Below are positions 16,374 through 26,097 of a DNA stretch of 34,518 bases, piece by piece (positions within the stretch are counted from its first letter, which is position 1; each line of letters begins with the position of its first letter). Source of the DNA: Paulinella micropora (taxonomy: Eukaryota > Cercozoa > Imbricatea > Euglyphida). The position numbers were made by a program, and so were the translations under genes. The DNA is taken from NCBI GenBank assembly GCA_009731375.1, contig BJOX01000077.1, positions 718,118 to 752,635 on the forward strand. Direction: 5' to 3'. The notes beneath the pieces are model-generated. The model searched no databases. It was not told where the DNA came from and was given only the letters and a program-made list of their open reading frames with translations.

Positions 16374-16585
16374 GCATGTATGTATGTATGTATGTTTTCT
16401 TACTTGCATGTATGTATGTTTTATGATGTATGTATGTATTTATATATGCATGTATGTATGTATGTGTGTATGTATGTATGCATGTATAAATTGTATGTAT
16501 GCATGTATGCATGTATGCATGTATGTATGTATGTATGTATGCATGTATGTATGTATGTATGTATGTATGTATGTATGTATGTACG
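16374..16585. repeat. (ATGT)n microsatellite
   Basis: Imperfect tetranucleotide array of TATG/TGCA units. It creates stop-free frames in several registers that encode only Tyr-Val-Cys-Met repeats and are not genes. Confidence 0.95.
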
Positions 16586-16639
16586 GGGGCTCTGCCTGAT
16601 TTTCTGTACAAAAATTGAAAGCTAAGCGGGGTCGACACC

Positions 16640-16800
16640 AAATTTCTTATTATTAGAATAGATAACAAACCCATTTGCAGCAGCAGCAGCAGCAGCAGTC
16701 TTATTATTGGGATAGATAACAAACCCCTTTGCAGCAGCAGCAGCAAGCTGCTGCTGCTGCTGCTGCTCCTCCTCCTCTTCCTCCTCCTCCTCCTCCTCTT
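16640..16800. repeat. Duplicated (CAG)n block ending in a CAG/CTG hairpin and (CCT)n
   Basis: A ~65-bp unit containing GATAACAAACCC and TTTGCAGCAGCAGCAG occurs twice (about 16645 and 16705). The second copy runs into AAGCTGCTGCTGCTGCTGCT, forming a near-perfect CAG/CTG inverted repeat at about 16733-16767. A CCT/CTT tract follows. Confidence 0.85.
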
Positions 16801-17240
16801 ATGTATGTACGTATGTATCTATGTATGTATGTATGTATGTATGTATGTGTGTATGCATGTATGTATGTATGTATGTATGTATGTATGTATGTATGATCGT
16901 CTATGTCTGTCTGTGTGTCCGTCTGTATCTATGTATGTATCTATGTATGTATCTATGTATATATGTATATACGTATATTCGTATTTTTGGATATATGTAT
17001 GTTTGTATCTATGTATGCATGTATGTATGCATGTATGCATGCATTCATGCATGTATGTACTTACGTTTGCATGTATGCATGTGTATATGTATGTATGTAT
17101 GCGTGCATGCATGTATGTATGTATGTATGCACACATGTATGTATGTATGTATGTACGTATGTACGCATGTATGTATGTATGTATGTATGTAAGTATGTAT
17201 GTACGTATGTATGCATGTATGTATGTATGTATGCATGTGA
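16801..17240. repeat. (ATGT)n microsatellite with TCTG, ATCT and TGCA variants
   Basis: Long imperfect tetranucleotide array with runs of GTCTGT and ATGCATGC in the middle. No gene. Confidence 0.95.
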
Positions 17241-17272
17241 ACCGTTTGTGAGACGTGCACGAGTGCGGGGTG

Positions 17273-17640
17273 ACCAATTACCCATTCGGCGATAGCCATT
17301 CCCGCCGCACTAAGTAAGTAAGTAAGAAAATAAGTGAGTGAGTGTGTGAGTAAGTGAGTGAGGCCATCCATTCGGCGATTGCCATACCCAAAACACAAAT
17401 TAAGTAAGTAAGTAAGTGAGTGAGTGAGTGAGTGAGTGAGTGAGTGAGTGAGTGAGTGAGCGGGCATCCATCCATTTGGCGATTGCCATACCCGAAACAC
17501 TAATTAAGTAAGTAAGTAAGTAAGTGAGTGAGTGAGTGAGTGAGTGAGTGAGTGAGGAGGCCATCCATTCGGCGATTGCCATACCCATCGCACTAAGTAA
17601 GTAAGTAAGTAAGAAAGTAAGAAAGTAAGTGAGTGAGTGA
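17273..17640. repeat. Minisatellite with ~86-99 bp unit carrying internal (GTGA/GTAA)n
   Basis: Four copies of a unique segment, CCATTCGGCGATTGCCATAC with variants, at about 17281, 17370, 17470 and 17565. Each is followed by AAGTAAGTAAG then GTGAGTGAG of variable length. Length differences between units come from the microsatellite part. Confidence 0.85.
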
Positions 17641-17686
17641 GTGAGTGAGTGAGTGAAAGGGTAAGTGAGTGAGTATGTGAGTAAGA

Positions 17687-17723
<37 letters not shown>

Positions 17724-17728
17724 GGTAA

Positions 17729-17766
<38 letters not shown>

Positions 17767-18020
17767 TAGAGAGAGAGAGAGAGAGAGGAGAGATGAGAAA
17801 GAGAGATGAGAAAGAGAGAGAGAGAGAGAGAGAGGAGAGATGAGAAAGAGAGAGAGAGATAGTGTGTGTGTGTGTGAGAGAGAGAGATAAAGATATATAT
17901 ATATATGTATATATATGGAGAAAGAGAGAGAGAGAGATAGATAGAGATAGAGAAAGAGAGAAATAGAGAGAGAGAAAGGAGAGAGAAAGGAGAGAGAGAG
18001 AGAGAAGAGAGAGAGAGATG

Positions 18021-18069
<49 letters not shown>

Positions 18070-19023
18070 GGGGGGGGGGGGGGGGGGGAGAGAGAGGGGA
18101 GGGNNNNNNNNNNNNNNNNNNNNNNNNNNNNNNNNNNNNNNNNNNNNNNNNNNNNNNNNNNNNNNNNNNNNNNNNNNNNNNNNNNNNNNNNNNNNNNNNN
18201 NNNNNNNNNNNNNNNNNNNNNNNNNNNNNNNNNNNNNNNNNNNNNNNNNNNNNNNNNNNNNNNNNNNNNNNNNNNNNNNNNNNNNNNNNNNNNNNNNNNN
18301 NNNNNNNNNNNNNNNNNNNNNNNNNNNNNNNNNNNNNNNNNNNNNNNNNNNNNNNNNNNNNNNNNNNNNNNNNNNNNNNNNNNNNNNNNNNNNNNNNNNN
18401 NNNNNNNNNNNNNNNNNNNNNNNNNNNNNNNNNNNNNNNNNNNNNNNNNNNNNNNNNNNNNNNNNNNNNNNNNNNNNNNNNNNNNNNNNNNNNNNNNNNN
18501 NNNNNNNNNNNNNNNNNNNNNNNNNNNNNNNNNNNNNNNNNNNNNNNNNNNNNNNNNNNNNNNNNNNNNNNNNNNNNNNNNNNNNNNNNNNNNNNNNNNN
18601 NNNNNNNNNNNNNNNNNNNNNNNNNNNNNNNNNNNNNNNNNNNNNNNNNNNNNNNNNNNNNNNNNNNNNNNNNNNNNNNNNNNNNNNNNNNNNNNNNNNN
18701 NNNNNNNNNNNNNNNNNNNNNNNNNNNNNNNNNNNNNNNNNNNNNNNNNNNNNNNNNNNNNNNNNNNNNNNNNNNNNNNNNNNNNNNNNNNNNNNNNNNN
18801 NNNNNNNNNNNNNNNNNNNNNNNNNNNNNNNNNNNNNNNNNNNNNNNNNNNNNNNNNNNNNNNNNNNNNNNNNNNNNNNNNNNNNNNNNNNNNNNNNNNN
18901 NNNNNNNNNNNNNNNNNNNNNNNNNNNNNNNNNNNNNNNNNNNNNNNNNNNNNNNNNNNNNNNNNNNNNNNNNNNNNNNNNNNNNNNNNNNNNNNNNNNN
19001 NNNNNNNNNNNNNNNNNNNGAGG

Positions 19024-19096
<73 letters not shown>
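17641..19096. repeat. (GTAA)n, (GA)n, (GATA)n and poly-G tract with a large assembly gap
   Basis: Purine-rich simple repeats, a (GATA)n run at about 18020-18057 and a G19 run at about 18070, then N from 18104 to 19019, then (GA)n again. Stop-free minus-strand frames here (Ser/Leu repeats) are artefacts of composition. Confidence 0.9.
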
Positions 19097-19099
<3 letters not shown>

Positions 19100-19249
19100 A
19101 CATACTCATATTAATGTTAATATATAATTCATATCTTTTTTTACTAAGTTCATATCTGATACGCAACTACACTGAAGGTTACCACCCTGGTTAATTGAAC
19201 ACTTTTCGCAGTATTAAGTTTTAGTGGTCCTCCCTTGAATAATACGTTA

Positions 19250-19492
19250 TTCTAAATCGAGAGAAAGAGGGGGAGGGGAGGGGGAGATAGATCGAGAGAA
19301 AGAGGGGGGGGTGGGGGGGACAGGAGCAGGAGCAAGAGGAACAGAAGGAGGAGGCACAGGAGAGATGCAACAGGAGAAGGAGGAGGAACAGGAACAGGAG
19401 GGAAGAGGAGGATCTCTCTCTTTGGACCCCCCCACCCCACCCCCGCGGGAGTCGCGGGGGGGGGGGGGGGGGGGGGGGGGGGNNNNNNNNNN
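19250..19492. repeat. Purine-rich low-complexity block ending in poly-G and a 10-N gap
   Basis: GGAGGA/GAGAGG-rich sequence and a long G run (about 19457-19482), then N 19483-19492. No gene. Confidence 0.85.
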
Positions 19493-20235
19493 TATCTGCG
19501 TATTCATGGTGATACGTGTTTGTGTTCCTCCCCAAAACGAGTTTATGCTTGAAAAAAGTAGGCAGAGGCCGAGGAGGAGGGCTTGGAATGATTTAAACAC
19601 ATGGTTTGTGATTCTTGGGATGTTGAAAGCCTTACCCAACCGCAGTCCCCAGCCCCAAGAAAGCCAACTGGTTCACAGAACTGTTCACTGTGTTGCTTCC
19701 TTCACTTTCGTTGGAAGTCGCCATTTTTCGTCACTGTCCAGAGAAAAGAAAGGGCTGAAAAAGGCACCAGCCGCGCTGTAACAAGGTGAATGCCTTGTTA
19801 TGCATGAAGGGCCGGCTTACACATTTGGAGGTTTCCGGAAAATAGGGGATTGGCTCATAAAATAGGGTCCAAAAATACAAGCCGTGAAGTTCAGTGGTTT
19901 CGCTTGGTGCTTCCACGTGGCCTCTGACCTGACCATGCTTTTATGCACATAATCTTCGAAACTCTCACCTACGTATACAACTCTCCTTTAACGTCAGTGA
20001 CTCACAGAGTGACGGACTAACTGCAAACCTTTTGTGTGCACGTGATCGCTAATAGAATCACTTTTTTTATTCTTTTTTTTCTTGGTTGTCATTCATGATC
20101 ATATGCATCTAGCTTAAGTATAGCAAAAAACCACATGTCAAGGGTGGAATAAGAAGCTCGCGTCCTTTCCCGTGCAAAAACATACGCTCAAACACCACAT
20201 ATCGATGGAATAACTACACCATCACTAACTTTTTG
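19493..20235. other. Unique non-coding sequence
   Basis: Mixed composition, no ORF with coding character and no repeat that I recognise before the palindrome array begins. Confidence 0.35.
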
Positions 20236-21501
20236 TAGTGATGATCACTACAAAAAGTTAGTGATACATCACTAAAAAAACGTAGTGATCATCACTACAA
20301 TAAGGAAAATTTTGAGGTAGTGATCATCACTACGCCTCCATTGTCCTTAATTCAACAAATGTAGTGATATCACTACTGCATCCCCTAGATTCTCCCTCAT
20401 CACTAAACGACGTAGTGATGATCACTACCTCAAAATGGAAGTGTTTCCTGATGTAACGGTCGACTGCTGTGCAAAACGTAGTGATTTTAGTGATGATCAC
20501 TTATTAAGTGATGATCACTAAAAAGTTAGTTCCCATCACTACATATTTAGTGACCGTCACTAGCAAGCACTGCTAGAACTCGATTTTTGAAAAAATAAAA
20601 AAAAATAGTGATGGTCACTAAAAATAAGTAGTGATGATCATTACAATTTTTGAATTATGCATCAGTAAAAAGCTAGTGATGATCACTAAAAAAGTAGTCA
20701 CCATCACTAGCAACAGTTTTTGAATGTATCTTCGCCTGTGTCTCTAGTGATCGTCACTACAAAAGTAGTGCCCATCACTTATGAATTGAGTGCTCGTCAC
20801 TTAACTGTAAAATTTTAATAAATCGACGAAACGTAGTGCCGATCACTACAAAAGATAGTGCTGATCACTTAAAAAATTAGTTTAAACAAAAAAGTTTGTA
20901 GTGATGATCACTACATTTTCGTAGTGCCCATCACTAACAAAAGGTAGTGATGGTCACTACACCACCGTAGTGCTCATCACTACATCCTGTTAGTGATGAT
21001 CACTACAAATGTAGTGCTCATCACTACTAGTGTAGTGCTGATCACTACATACTGTTAGTGATGATCACTATACAAATGTAGTGCTCATCACTACCTGTTG
21101 CATAGTGCTCATCACTAACAGTATGTAGTGATGAGCACTACAAATGTAGTGCTCATCACTACCTGTTGCATAGTGATCATCACTAACAGTATGTAGTGAT
21201 GAGCACTACACCAGTAGTGATGAGCACTACACAATGTAGTGCTCATGACTAACTGTTGTTAGTGATGATCACTAAATATGTAGTGCTTGTCACTACCTGT
21301 TGTTAGTGATGACCACTAAACACCTGTAGTGCCCGTCACTACTCTTGGAAGTGATGGGAACTACAGTTATTTAGTGCTCATCACTATACTTGGCTGGTAA
21401 CAGTGACTTCAGTAGTAGTGAGCCATCGCCACAATAATTAGTTAAGTGACAGTCACTACAGTCATAGTACTCACCACTACATTATTAGTGATGATCACTA
21501 C
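20236..21501. repeat. Array of about 44 short palindromes, consensus TAGTG-N5-CACTA
   Basis: By eye about 44 units, mean spacing near 29 bp, irregular phase. Arms TAGTG/CACTA are strongly conserved, often extended to GTAGTG/CACTAC. The 5-bp centre varies: ATGAT, CTCAT, ATCAT, ATGAG, CCCAT, ATGGT, ACCGT, CTGAT and others. A few units have 4- or 6-bp centres or one changed arm base. Spacers between units are AT-rich and mostly unrelated, except for a locally duplicated ~66-bp block at about 21075-21208. No ORF overlaps convincingly. It fits a binding-site cluster or a palindromic satellite; function unknown. Confidence 0.9.
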
Positions 21502-21599
21502 TACATTCTTACTGACTTCCTGATAGCCGAAATTAACGCAAAAAACCTAGTCATGTTTTACTTGACATACGTAGTGACAAAGAAAGTGCTACCAACCTG

Positions 21600-22016
21600 T
21601 CAACCTGCCCTGGCGATCATTTCTGCCCGCTTTGTACTTGGCTTACCGCTTCGTTTCGTTCCTGTTAGAACTGTTGGAACGTTTGTATCATTTTCTTTGT
21701 CATTTACTAGGTCAACGTAGACATGACTAGGTTTTTTACTTTCACTCTTCGGGGGCTTGACACGTTGTGTTGCGACCGTCTTCATTCTTTCCTTTGGATT
21801 ACTAACTACACATGGTCTTGCCGTTGCAGATGCTGCCAGTACAAAATCTTGGAGCTGTTGTTTAGTCATTTTTAAATATTTTGGCTTCGTGTGGGTGTCC
21901 CAGCCAGGCCAACTATAAACCACTTCTCCACTTAAGCCGTTGTCCTTGGCTTTTTGGTTAAAAGGCCAAACACCCTTCAATTTTTGCCCGTTCTGCGTTT
22001 TGCAATGTTTCTTGTG
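21600..22016 (-). CDS. Possible exon or ORF of unknown function
   Basis: Stop-free from 22016 (after a TGA) to a stop at 21600; there is no ATG near the 5' end, so it would be an exon or a fragment. The frame includes KGVWPFNQKAKDNG, an ordered segment (KYLKMTKQQLQDFVLAASAT), then a basic Ser/Lys tail. The GVWPFN motif loosely recalls the C-terminal region of pogo/Tigger-type transposases, but this is weak. It adjoins the palindrome array. Confidence 0.3.
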   Translation of the reverse strand, partial: HKKHCKTQNGQKLKGVWPFNQKAKDNGLSGEVVYSWPGWDTHTKPKYLKMTKQQLQDFVLAASATARPCVVSNPKERMKTVATQRVKPPKSESKKPSHVYVDLVNDKENDTNVPTVLTGTKRSGKPSTKRAEMIARAG

Positions 22017-22204
22017 TCAGTCAAAGCTTCTCTGCACAGTGCCAACTCTTTCAGACTGTATTTTTGCAAGTTTGAGACGCTTTGTCAACTGTTTTTTTCA
22101 CAAAATTACACAACACACAAACTAAATATATGTTCTTTCATCAAGCACATATAAAAACATGACACACCACATTGCAGTCCCAGGTAACAACTGTTGCAGA
22201 AGCG

Positions 22205-22549
22205 TCATTGCGGGTGAGTGGTCGAGTGAGAGTGAGTAAGCAAGTGAGTGGAGTGAGTGAGTGAGTGAGTGAGTAAGTATATACAGACAGATAGACAGAC
22301 AGATAGGCAAACAGATAGACTGACACACTGCCATACTCACTCACTCACTCACTCACTCACTCACTTGTCTGTATGTCTGGTCTGTGTTTCTGTTTGTATG
22401 TATGTCTGTCTGTCGGTCTGTCTGTCTGTCGGTCTGTCTGTCTATATGTATGTATGTGTGTATGTATGCATGCATGCATGCATGCATGCATGCCTGCCTG
22501 CCTGCATGTATGTATGTATGTATGTGTATTGTTTATCTGACTGTGTCTG
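22205..22549. repeat. (GTGA)n, (GACA)n, (TGTC)n and (ATGT)n microsatellites
   Basis: Successive tetranucleotide arrays, including ATGCATGCATGC and GCCTGCCT runs, ending against the palindrome at 22550. Confidence 0.9.
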
Positions 22550-22565
22550 GATGCCGGCCTGCATC
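22550..22565. repeat. 16-bp palindrome GATGCCGGCCTGCATC
   Basis: Same type as the palindromes at 22741, 25286, 25305, 25841, 26024, 28496 and 28739. It directly borders the microsatellite on its left. Confidence 0.7.
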
Positions 22566-22740
22566 AATATTTCAAGCTCTTTCAAGTCAGTAAAAAATAA
22601 CATTTTTTTAAATTTTTTTTCAATATTAATATTATACATTTGATTTCCTGTATCAAAATCAATGAAAATTTATTATGCTTATTAAAATCTAACCTCTAAC
22701 AGTGTCCGACTCACACTTGAGTCATAGTCATTTTTAGGCT

Positions 22741-22756
22741 GATGCCGCGTGGTATC
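22741..22756. repeat. 16-bp palindrome GATGCCGCGTGGTATC at the 3' side of transposase copy A
   Basis: GATGCC/GGTATC arms with one G-T type pair, 20 bp beyond the copy A stop codon. Compare 28496, just beyond the end of copy B. Confidence 0.7.
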
Positions 22757-22775
22757 ACTGTCTTTGAGATAGTAT

Positions 22776-25075
22776 CTAAGCGCGTTTGCGCTTCTTGGAG
22801 AGGGGCTTGCAGTGCTGTTTATGCCAGGCGTGACACGTACGTCCTTTAGAGTTACATAGAAGCATGTTTGGTCCACAGGTCACGCAGTAATACTCGGTAA
22901 AATTCAACTTACTTTCTGCGTACGCATACAGGCACACACTGCATCTACGTCTCTTCGCACGCTCTAAACTACCAGGGAATGCGTCACCTGCCTCCACCTT
23001 CTTCTTAACTTTATCTCCCTGAACGATCATTGGATACCTGGACAGAAGCATGCATGAGGATGGGTTGGGGTCGACGCTACCTTCTACCACACGGGGGGGG
23101 GGGGGGGAAANNNNNNNNNNGACCTTCCTTAACAGCCCTTTCGCAACCAAGGATTTGAAATACCCCGGCCTGCCATCACCTTTCATGAAATTAAGGTTGG
23201 CCAAAACAGTGACAGAAAATTTGAGATAATGTCTGCACGCGTTGGTGAGCTATAATCTGCTGCTGATTATGATCGTTCTGGTTGACTGCGAGCAGCTTAA
23301 TCCCATCCTTTTTGCATGTAGCTGAGGCTAAATCCCCCTTGGCCCCGCCCCTTGAGCTATGAAGTAACCTCACTGGAAACCCTGCGTGCGCAGTCTTAAC
23401 CATGCCCACAAAATCACATCCCCTTTTCTTCATCTCGATGGCTGTTTTGACAGAGGCAAACCACGAATCACCTGCAAAGATGCGGCCCGTTCCCCACCAC
23501 TGCTTCGTCAACCTAAGCGTAGTTGCAGTAGTAACCCCCAGAGCAGCCGCAAACTCTTTTTGTCGATCTCTCACTTGCCCCTCAACCATCTCCATGGCTA
23601 TACAGATGCCCAATTCCACGTCACAAGTTGTATGATACTCCCTCCCAACAGGGATCGGCTTCCTGGGGACCACCATTTTGCCAGGCATTTTATCTCCTGT
23701 ATACTGACCCATGCTTTCATCAACAGTAATAATAAGTAATGGCAACATGGATTGCTCTGCCTTCTTGCCAACTGCCTCAGCAAAAGCACGAACGGGGAGA
23801 ACAGGGTCAGTGTCTGATGAGGGGGGGCCAAGGGTCAAACACCTTAAAATAGCATCGAAGCGATTGAGTGTCATATACTTACCAAGTCGTCCCCCGGCAG
23901 GCAGTCTGTGCCCACTTCACTTACCTTACCCCAGTGACACCTCCTGTGGCCCCTATCTGCTAATGATATACGAATTAGGAGACCTAAAAACACCCAAAAT
24001 TCCTCCTCTGTAAGGGGGGACCTCATACAGGGGGTTGGATCTTTGCAGAGCTCCACGGAAGGGAGGTTGAGTATACTTGGCAACATCTCAGTCGGGAAGA
24101 AATGCATAAAGTGCCTGCAGATGATACAGGGGAAAATTACAAATGGCGCAAAACATGGTAGCAAAGTGGACACCATGATTGAGAAAAAAGCAGCATCAAA
24201 AGCAAGATTAGAAAATTTATCTTTTCTCTTGAATCTCTCTGCAAGTTCATAACATAATTCAAAAAGGGGGGGGGGGGGGGGGAAAAAAAAANNNNNNNNN
24301 NNNNNNNNNNNNNNNNNNNNNNNNNNNNNNNNNNNNNNNNNNNNNNNNNNNNNNNNNNNNNNNNNNNNNNNNNNNNNNNNNNNNNNNNNNNNNNNNNNNN
24401 NNNNNNNNNNNNNNNNNNNNNNNNNNNNNNNNNNNNNNNTCTTGAGGAGTTGTAATGCTACTGGAATAGATAAAGGGGAGTCAACAGAGGGAGAAAGGGG
24501 AGTACGTACAGGGTGGGGTCGATGTCAAATTTTTGATCCATCGTCGACCTCGCCTTATGGCGAAGTCGATCACTGCTCGGGTCCACGGTCTGGGACCCAA
24601 GACCCAGTCGAATCCCTTAGATGTGAGTTTTGCTTTCTCATCAGCTACCTGTAGGGGTGTGTAGGGGCTGGGATTGTAAACAGGAGGGCCTTCGTCGTCA
24701 CCCCCCTCCTCATCATCGTCGTTTTCCTCCTCCACCTTCTGCTCCTTCTCATCCTCCTTCTGCTCCTGCTCCTGCTCCTCCTGCTCCTCCTCTTCGTCCT
24801 CTGAAACCTCCATCTCCACCTCTTCTCCGTCACCATTTATGAACTTATAAAACCCCCCTGCCTGCAAGGTGCATGGTTTGCAGTTCTTCTCAAACACATA
24901 ATAATCCTTCCCATCAAAACGCATGGTAACCAATGCTTTCTCTTTCTTGGATTCTTTTTTTTTTCAGTGTCCCCAAAGCACCAATGTCACGGTAAGTGGG
25001 ATCACCAAAATTTTTTTTGGCCCAGGCCCTGCCAAATTTCCAAACAGCGATCGAAAAGGTGCTGCCCACCTCCAC
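22776..25075 (-). pseudogene. piggyBac-like transposase, copy A, decayed
   Basis: Order along the minus strand: N-terminal domain (25075-24914; VGSTFSIAVWKFGRAWAKKN) continuing after a frame break at a T10/A10 homopolymer (24955-24964) as RFDGKDYYVF; a Glu-rich acidic linker; a 148-N gap; RHFMHFFPTE and LADRGHRRCHWGK (24176-23871); the DDE core with D in TVDESMGQYTG and D in FAGDSWFASVKTA (23874-23250). About 73 residues present in copy B, including the third catalytic Asp region, are missing near 23247 and the frame shifts. It then continues as NFMKGDGRPGYF, a 10-N gap, and the C-terminal zinc-ribbon-type domain (CSVCLYAY...YYCVTCG...CHAWHK). Known: piggyBac transposases cut and paste at TTAA. 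This copy cannot encode an active enzyme as assembled. The equivalent of the copy B start ATG is GTG here. Confidence 0.85.
24292..24439. other. Assembly gap (148 N) flanked by poly-G
   Basis: A G17 run and an A run immediately precede the N block inside transposase copy A. Exons between the acidic linker and RHFMHFFP are hidden here. Confidence 0.95.
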
Positions 25076-25164
25076 CTTTTTTGCTCGTGACGAATTCACG
25101 TGGAAAAAGCCAATCTGAGGGTCAGCACTTGTCGAATTAACTAAATAACTTCTACTCAAAGGAC

Positions 25165-25283
25165 TGAGCAGAAATTTTACCCGTCGATTTCTAGACACTT
25201 TTCCTTTACTTTTCTAGAGTTTATTTAAAAAAATCCAGCACCGGTTGCATCGGAAGAATTTTTTGAAAACCGGTCACTAAAAA
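25165..25283. repeat. ~120-bp direct repeat, copy 1
   Basis: Shared with 25893-26019 in the same orientation: ACTCAAAG, GAAATTTTAC, then AGTTTATTT and AGAATTTTTTGAAAACC...GTCACTAAAAA, diverged between. Each copy is followed at once by a GAT...ATC-type palindrome. The flanking transposases are in opposite orientations, so this repeat is not simply the transposase 5' end. Confidence 0.7.
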
Positions 25284-25285
25284 GT

Positions 25286-25320
25286 GATGCGGCCGGCATC
25301 AGAGGATGCCGCCCTGCATC
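25286..25320. repeat. Two adjacent palindromes GATGCGGCCGGCATC and GATGCCGCCCTGCATC
   Basis: 25286-25300 and 25305-25320, separated by AGAG. The GATGC/GCATC arms match the GATAC/GTATC arms of other copies by paired changes. They are followed by GCACACAGACA and an (ATGT)n array. Confidence 0.75.
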
Positions 25321-25338
25321 ACCAGGCACACAGACAAT

Positions 25339-25830
25339 ATATGTATGTATGTATGTATGTATGTATTTATGTATATATGTATGTATGTATGTATGTATGT
25401 GTGTGTGTGTTTGTATGTCTGTATGTATGTCAATATATGTATGTATGTATGTATGTATTTATGTATGTATGTATGTATGTATGTATGTGTGTGTGTGTGT
25501 ATGTATGTCTGTATGTATGTCTGTATGTATGTATGTATGTATGCATGTATGTATACATGTATGTATGTATATATGTATGCATGTTGTATGTATGTATGTA
25601 TGTATGTATGCATGCATGCATGCATGCATGCATGCATGTATGTATGTATGTATCTATGTATGTATGCATGCATGCATGAATGCATGCATGTATGTATGTA
25701 TGTATGTATGTACTACGTATGTACGTATGTATGTATGTATGTATGTATGTGTGTGTGTGTGTGTTGTATGCATGTATGTATGTATGTATGTACGCATGCA
25801 TGTATGCATGTAGTATGCATGTATTGTCTA
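25339..25830. repeat. (ATGT)n microsatellite between the two transposases
   Basis: Imperfect (ATGT)n with (GT)n and (ATGC)n stretches, bracketed by palindromes at 25305-25320 and 25841-25856. Confidence 0.95.
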
Positions 25831-25840
25831 TGCTCATGGC

Positions 25841-25856
25841 GATACCATATGGTATC
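25841..25856. repeat. Perfect 16-bp palindrome GATACCATATGGTATC
   Basis: Closes the microsatellite on its right. Same family as the other GATRC...GYATC palindromes here. Confidence 0.8.
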
Positions 25857-25892
25857 CAGTGGTCACCCTTCTACCAAAAAAAAAAACTTCAA

Positions 25893-26019
25893 CTCAAAGT
25901 TTTGTAGAGAAATTTTACAGGTCGCTTCCTGGGGACTTGCTCAATAGATTACTGTAGTTTATTTTATGACAACGCATCCGGTTCGATCGCTAGAATTTTT
26001 TGAAAACCTGTCACTAAAA
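25893..26019. repeat. ~120-bp direct repeat, copy 2
   Basis: Partner of 25165-25283. It runs straight into the palindrome at 26024 upstream of transposase copy B. Confidence 0.7.
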
Positions 26020-26023
26020 AACT

Positions 26024-26039
26024 GATACCATATGGTAAC
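26024..26039. repeat. 16-bp palindrome GATACCATATGGTAAC at the 5' side of transposase copy B
   Basis: One base from perfect symmetry. Together with GATACCACCTGGTATC at 28496 it brackets copy B as an inverted pair (CTGATACCA... on both sides when read inward). Confidence 0.75.
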
Positions 26040-26097
26040 ACCTCCCAATACACTTTTTCCACGGGAAGCCGCCACATAATGATTTTTTTCTCCAAAG

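Noticed and set aside
16323-17500. Long stop-free frames with Tyr-Val-Cys-Met or Ile-His-Thr-Tyr repeats on both strands
   Set aside because: They are translations of (ATGT)n and related microsatellites in all registers; no unique protein sequence. The same applies at 25.3-25.9, 28.8-29.5 and 30.4-30.9 kb.
17400-19166. Very long minus-strand frames of Ser/Leu repeats across the N gap
   Set aside because: Produced by (GA)n and by N being read as open; no coding evidence.
20236-21501. CRISPR array
   Set aside because: The repeated word is a 15-bp palindrome with conserved arms and variable centre, spacing is irregular and often below 20 bp, the genome is eukaryotic, and no cas genes are present.
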